Shown: positions 5,956-8,739 of the stretch, piece after piece
Layout of the letters: each line of letters starts with the position of its first letter
Position numbering within the stretch: the stretch's first letter is position 1
Assembly (NCBI GenBank): GCA_011052255.1
Contig: DRJJ01000291.1
Span: 1 to 8,739 of the forward strand
Direction: 5' to 3'
DNA: 8,739 nt
Source of the DNA: Gammaproteobacteria bacterium
GTDB lineage: Bacteria; Pseudomonadota; Gammaproteobacteria; DRJJ01
The notes under the pieces: model-generated
Told to the model about the DNA's origin: nothing
Databases searched by the model: none
What the model saw: the letters and a program-made list of their open reading frames with translations, nothing else
Translations under genes and position numbers: made by a program

Positions 5956-7187
5956 AATGGCAGCCCTCGTGCCAAACGGGGCAAACGACCAGCCAGACCC
6001 ATGGTGCGCCGGGTCAGAAAAGATTTCATACCCGGTACGTTATCCAGCGCCAGTAAACCCAGTCCACGCGCCAGCATCACCGGCGGTAATGGGTTACTGA
6101 AAACGCGTGCCACGGTATCAGTAAATGAAACCATATTTCGATGATCATGCTGGCGCTGCCGGGCATAGCTTTCCAGCACGTCATCTGATCCGGGATCGCT
6201 TCCGGAATCGGCTATCAGCTCAGCCAGCACCGCAACATCACGTATACCCAGGTTAAACCCCTGACCCGCGACCGGATGCAAGGTATGTGCTGCATTGCCG
6301 ATTAACGCGACACGCTGGTCAATAGATCGCTCAGCCATCATCAATCGTAGCGGAAATGACTGGCGCTGACCGACATGCTCGAAACAGCCTGCCCGGAAAC
6401 CAAAACGTTGTTGCAGGTGGCTCAGAAATTCCTGTTCAGACCATGCCATGGCTTCATCCAGTTGTTCATCCTGTATCGTCCACACCAGAGCCCTGCGACA
6501 GCCTGCAGCGGTATCGGCGCTATCGGTCATGGGCAACAGGGCCAGCGGCCCACTATTGGTGAAACGCTCGTAGGCTACATTCTGATGGGGGTTAGATGTC
6601 GTGACATTGGCAATCAATGCAGTCTGGCCATAGTTCCATTCACGCACCACTATGTTTAATTTTTCACGTATAGTTGACTGCATACCATCAGCTGCAACCA
6701 ACAATGCAGCACTTATCTCTCGTCGCTCACCATCGTGATCCAGTACGATACGAACACAATCGTCTTCACTGCTAAACTCATCCAGCGCGGCCGGCATAAA
6801 CAGATCCAGGTTATCCTGTTGTTGCACCCGCGTAGCCAGAACCTGGCTCAGCTTGCTTATCTCAACCACGTAACCGAGCGCCTCATGACCCCCGTCAGTG
6901 GCTGCCAGTCGCGCTGCGCCAAAATGCCCACGGTCCGAGATATGAATGTTTTTTATTGCTGCCGCACTGGGACTCATGTCCCGCCACAAACCCATCGATT
7001 CAAAAATTCGACGTGACCCATAGGCCAGCGCAATACTGCGTTCATCATAACCAGCCTGCTGTGCCTGCCTGAACGGCATTTGTTCCAGTAATGCAATGCG
7101 TACACCGGTGTTGGCCAGTGCACAAGCGAGGCTGCAACCCGCCAGGCCGCCGCCACTAATTACCAGATCGTAATCAAATTTGTTCAT
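5952..7187 (-). CDS. ubiH: 2-octaprenyl-6-methoxyphenol hydroxylase UbiH
   Basis: This 411-residue FAD monooxygenase (E. coli 392) hydroxylates C1 of the ring in aerobic ubiquinone synthesis, probably within the soluble Ubi complex. The dinucleotide motif GGGLAG lies at 12-17 and the ADG motif ends near residue 168. The FAD-contact segment GNAAHTLHPVAGQGFNLG begins at Gly297. The Asn298 in place of the usual Asp is shared with E. coli UbiH (GNAAQTLHP) and separates it from its UbiI neighbour. HISDRGHFG, YERFTNSGPLALLPM and the IRDV helix also match E. coli UbiH closely. ATG 7187 overlaps the pepP stop by 4 bases (ATGA). The stop overlaps the ubiI start in the same way, so the three genes form a tightly coupled unit. 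No lesion is seen. Confidence 0.93.
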   Translation of the reverse strand: MNKFDYDLVISGGGLAGCSLACALANTGVRIALLEQMPFRQAQQAGYDERSIALAYGSRRIFESMGLWRDMSPSAAAIKNIHISDRGHFGAARLAATDGGHEALGYVVEISKLSQVLATRVQQQDNLDLFMPAALDEFSSEDDCVRIVLDHDGERREISAALLVAADGMQSTIREKLNIVVREWNYGQTALIANVTTSNPHQNVAYERFTNSGPLALLPMTDSADTAAGCRRALVWTIQDEQLDEAMAWSEQEFLSHLQQRFGFRAGCFEHVGQRQSFPLRLMMAERSIDQRVALIGNAAHTLHPVAGQGFNLGIRDVAVLAELIADSGSDPGSDDVLESYARQRQHDHRNMVSFTDTVARVFSNPLPPVMLARGLGLLALDNVPGMKSFLTRRTMGLAGRLPRLARGLPL

Positions 7188-8488
7188 CCCGCCATCCAGG
7201 CCTCTATTTCATCCGGATCAGTCGGGACACCGGCGGTCAATACCTGGCAACCGTCTTTGGTGACCAGCACATCATCTTCTATACGTATGCCGATGTTCCA
7301 CCACTTGCGTGCTACGCCTTTGCTATGGGCCGGGATATACAGACCGGGTTCGACTGTCAGTACCATACCCGGCTCAAGCAAGCGCCATTGTTCGTCAAGT
7401 TTGTAGTCGCCCACATCGTGCACATCCATACCCAGCCAGTGACCGGTGCGGTGCATATAAAATTTCCGGTAGCTTTCGTCCTTGATACACTGCCTCAGTG
7501 TGCCCTTGATTAAACCAAGTTTGATCAAGCCTTTACTTAAGGCCTTGACTGCTGCGACATGTGGGTCATTCCAGTGCTTACCCGGACGCACCTGCTCAAT
7601 CGCAGCATGCTGGGCAGCCAGTACCACGTCATAGAGTGCGCGCTGTGCCTTGCTGTAGGTTCCGTTAACCGGGAAGGTACGCGAGATATCGGCTGCATAA
7701 CAGTCGCACTCTGCCCCGGCATCAATCAATAACAGTTCGCCATCGTTTAGCTCTGCATCATTTTCAGTGTAATGCAGAATACAGGCGTTTTCCCCACCCG
7801 CAACAATGCTTGAATAGGCCGTGTGCATACCGGCCGCACGAAAATCGTGCAGGAACCCCGCTTCGATCTCATATTCCTTCATACCCGGCTTACAGGCCCG
7901 CATGGCGTGTTTATGGGCATTTACCGATACCTTCATGGCCCGTTTCATCGTCGCAATTTCTGCGCGTGATTTAAACAGGCGCATATCATGCAGCATATGT
8001 TCCAGTGCAATAAATTCACCGGGTGTTCGCATACCACTACGTGACTTGTGTCGCAACTGATTCACCCAGCCAATCACACGCTGGTCAAATGCGGCATTAG
8101 TGCCCATGGTGTAATACACGCTGTCGCGACCTTCCAGCAACCCAGGCAAAATATCGTCGATATCATCTATCGGAAATGAATCATCAGCACCGTAGTCGGC
8201 AATGGCCCCCTCCTGGCCTGTACGCCTCCCATTCCAGGTCTCCATGACCGGATCACGTTCACGACAGAAAAGGATATACTCGGCATGTTTGCGACCGGGT
8301 ACCAGCACCAGCACCGCCTCAGGTTCCGGGTAACCCGTCAGATACTGAAAATCGCTGTCCTGTCGGTATACATGCTCAACATCACGATTGCGTATCATGA
8401 CCGGCGCAGCGGGCAGGATGGCAATAGCATCCTCGCCCATCATGCGCATTAATTGCCGTCGTCTGCGTGCGAATTCTTTCTGAGTCAT
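7184..8488 (-). CDS. pepP: Xaa-Pro aminopeptidase PepP (aminopeptidase P II)
   Basis: This is a 434-residue cytoplasmic metallopeptidase (E. coli 441) that removes the N-terminal residue from peptides with proline in second place, using two Mn2+ ions. The N-terminal domain has YRQDSDFQYLTGYPEPEAVL. The C-terminal pita-bread domain carries all five metal ligands: Asp256, Asp267, His350, Glu380 and Glu404, in LLIDAG, DISRTF, GHWLG, TVEPG and RIEDD. I chose ATG 8488 because MTQKEFARRRRQLM aligns with the start of E. coli PepP (MSEISRQEFQRRRQAL). It also leaves 22 bases after the ygfB stop, and AGGA sits just upstream, though close (3 bases). ATG 8527 would add 13 residues with no family match and overlap ygfB by 17 bases. 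Neighbours are ubiH downstream and ygfB upstream. Confidence 0.94.
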   Translation of the reverse strand: MTQKEFARRRRQLMRMMGEDAIAILPAAPVMIRNRDVEHVYRQDSDFQYLTGYPEPEAVLVLVPGRKHAEYILFCRERDPVMETWNGRRTGQEGAIADYGADDSFPIDDIDDILPGLLEGRDSVYYTMGTNAAFDQRVIGWVNQLRHKSRSGMRTPGEFIALEHMLHDMRLFKSRAEIATMKRAMKVSVNAHKHAMRACKPGMKEYEIEAGFLHDFRAAGMHTAYSSIVAGGENACILHYTENDAELNDGELLLIDAGAECDCYAADISRTFPVNGTYSKAQRALYDVVLAAQHAAIEQVRPGKHWNDPHVAAVKALSKGLIKLGLIKGTLRQCIKDESYRKFYMHRTGHWLGMDVHDVGDYKLDEQWRLLEPGMVLTVEPGLYIPAHSKGVARKWWNIGIRIEDDVLVTKDGCQVLTAGVPTDPDEIEAWMAG

Positions 8489-8510
8489 CTGTCCTGTTAC
8501 CCTGCCATCA

Positions 8511-8739
8511 TTATAATTGCAGCCCATCTGGATGCATGGTCTCCAGTACGTTCAATACATTCATGCGAATATACTCCACCACTTCCATCAGCGCCTGCTC
8601 ATCCAGTTCCGATGCCTCGTCAACATTATCATCGACATTGCTGAACTCAACAAAGTCCTTGATCACATCGTCAACTTCAACAGGTACTGATACATCGGCT
8701 ATTTCGCGGCCGGTACTGAAGCCCAGCAAATAACCATTA
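8511..8739 (-). CDS. ygfB: UPF0149 family protein YgfB, 3' part only
   Basis: The frame is open to the window edge, so only the last 75 or so codons are here; the true start lies beyond 8739. The visible part reads NGYLLGFSTG, then an acidic stretch with many Asp, Glu and Val (VDDVIKDFVEFSNVDDNVDE), then a helix ending MEVVEYIRMNVLNVL and a short tail HPDGLQL. The GFL/YLLG segment, the acidic region and the EIVEYVR-like helix match the C-terminal half of E. coli YgfB. The ygfB-pepP-ubiH-ubiI order supports the name. The molecular role of UPF0149 proteins is not well defined. TTG at 8729 within the frame could be misread as a start, but the upstream codons still fit the family, so this is a truncation by the window and not a short gene. 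Confidence 0.82.
   Translation of the reverse strand, partial: NGYLLGFSTGREIADVSVPVEVDDVIKDFVEFSNVDDNVDEASELDEQALMEVVEYIRMNVLNVLETMHPDGLQL

Noticed and set aside
7510..7530. Inverted repeat CTTGAT/ATCAAG inside pepP
   Set aside because: It comes from the repeated peptide GLIKLGLIKG, which has a counterpart (GLVKLGILKG) in E. coli PepP, so coding explains it.
8489..8527. Upstream ATG for pepP adding 13 residues
   Set aside because: The extra residues match nothing in PepP and would overlap ygfB by 17 bases; the start at 8488 lines up with the E. coli protein.
1..8739. CRISPR array, tRNA, rRNA, insertion sequence or integrase
   Set aside because: I saw no spaced direct repeats, RNA gene signatures, transposase or integrase frames; the only tandem repeat is the YHS coding unit.

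Overview
The window looks like the chromosome of a gammaproteobacterium. The minus strand carries the gene order ygfB (UPF0149) - pepP - ubiH - ubiI, which is the arrangement known from Escherichia coli and many other Gammaproteobacteria, and the proteins match those families along their length. The genus cannot be named from sequence alone.

Layout. Positions 28-4708 (plus strand) hold a heavy-metal handling cassette: a MerR-family regulator, a small CSHC glutaredoxin/thioredoxin-like protein, a possible 35-residue membrane peptide, a DUF5676-type small membrane protein with a C-terminal Cys pair, a large P1B-type Cu(I)/Ag(I) ATPase whose cytosolic N-terminus is three YHS domains followed by two CPMHPEV...CPKCGMAL metal-binding modules, a SHOCT-domain membrane protein, and a divergent short-T-loop PII-like protein that resembles the PII-NG group known to sit beside metal efflux genes. 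Gene gaps are 78 bp or less, except for a 295-bp stretch between the redox protein and the DUF5676 gene. That stretch holds the small ORF and a weak MerR-type promoter candidate. Positions 4735-8739 (minus strand) hold ubiI, ubiH, pepP and the 3' part of ygfB, tightly packed with 4-bp stop/start overlaps at ubiI/ubiH and ubiH/pepP. The two blocks converge on a 13-bp perfect inverted repeat (4702-4741) that contains both stop codons.

How it works together. In the cassette the MerR protein would sense the metal. The ATPase would export Cu(I)/Ag(I) from the cytoplasm after capture by its Cys/His-rich N-terminal domains. The CSHC redox protein could keep thiols or metal in the reduced state. The small membrane proteins and the PII-like protein are accessory parts of unknown role. 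The minus-strand block serves ubiquinone biosynthesis (UbiI, UbiH ring hydroxylases) and proline-specific N-terminal peptide trimming (PepP).

The core genes are ordinary. The points most worth a second look are the ATPase N-terminus with a recent-looking YHS duplication, the PII-like protein lacking canonical ligand residues, the MerR sensor lacking one of the usual metal cysteines, and the unannotated-size membrane peptide at 882-989.
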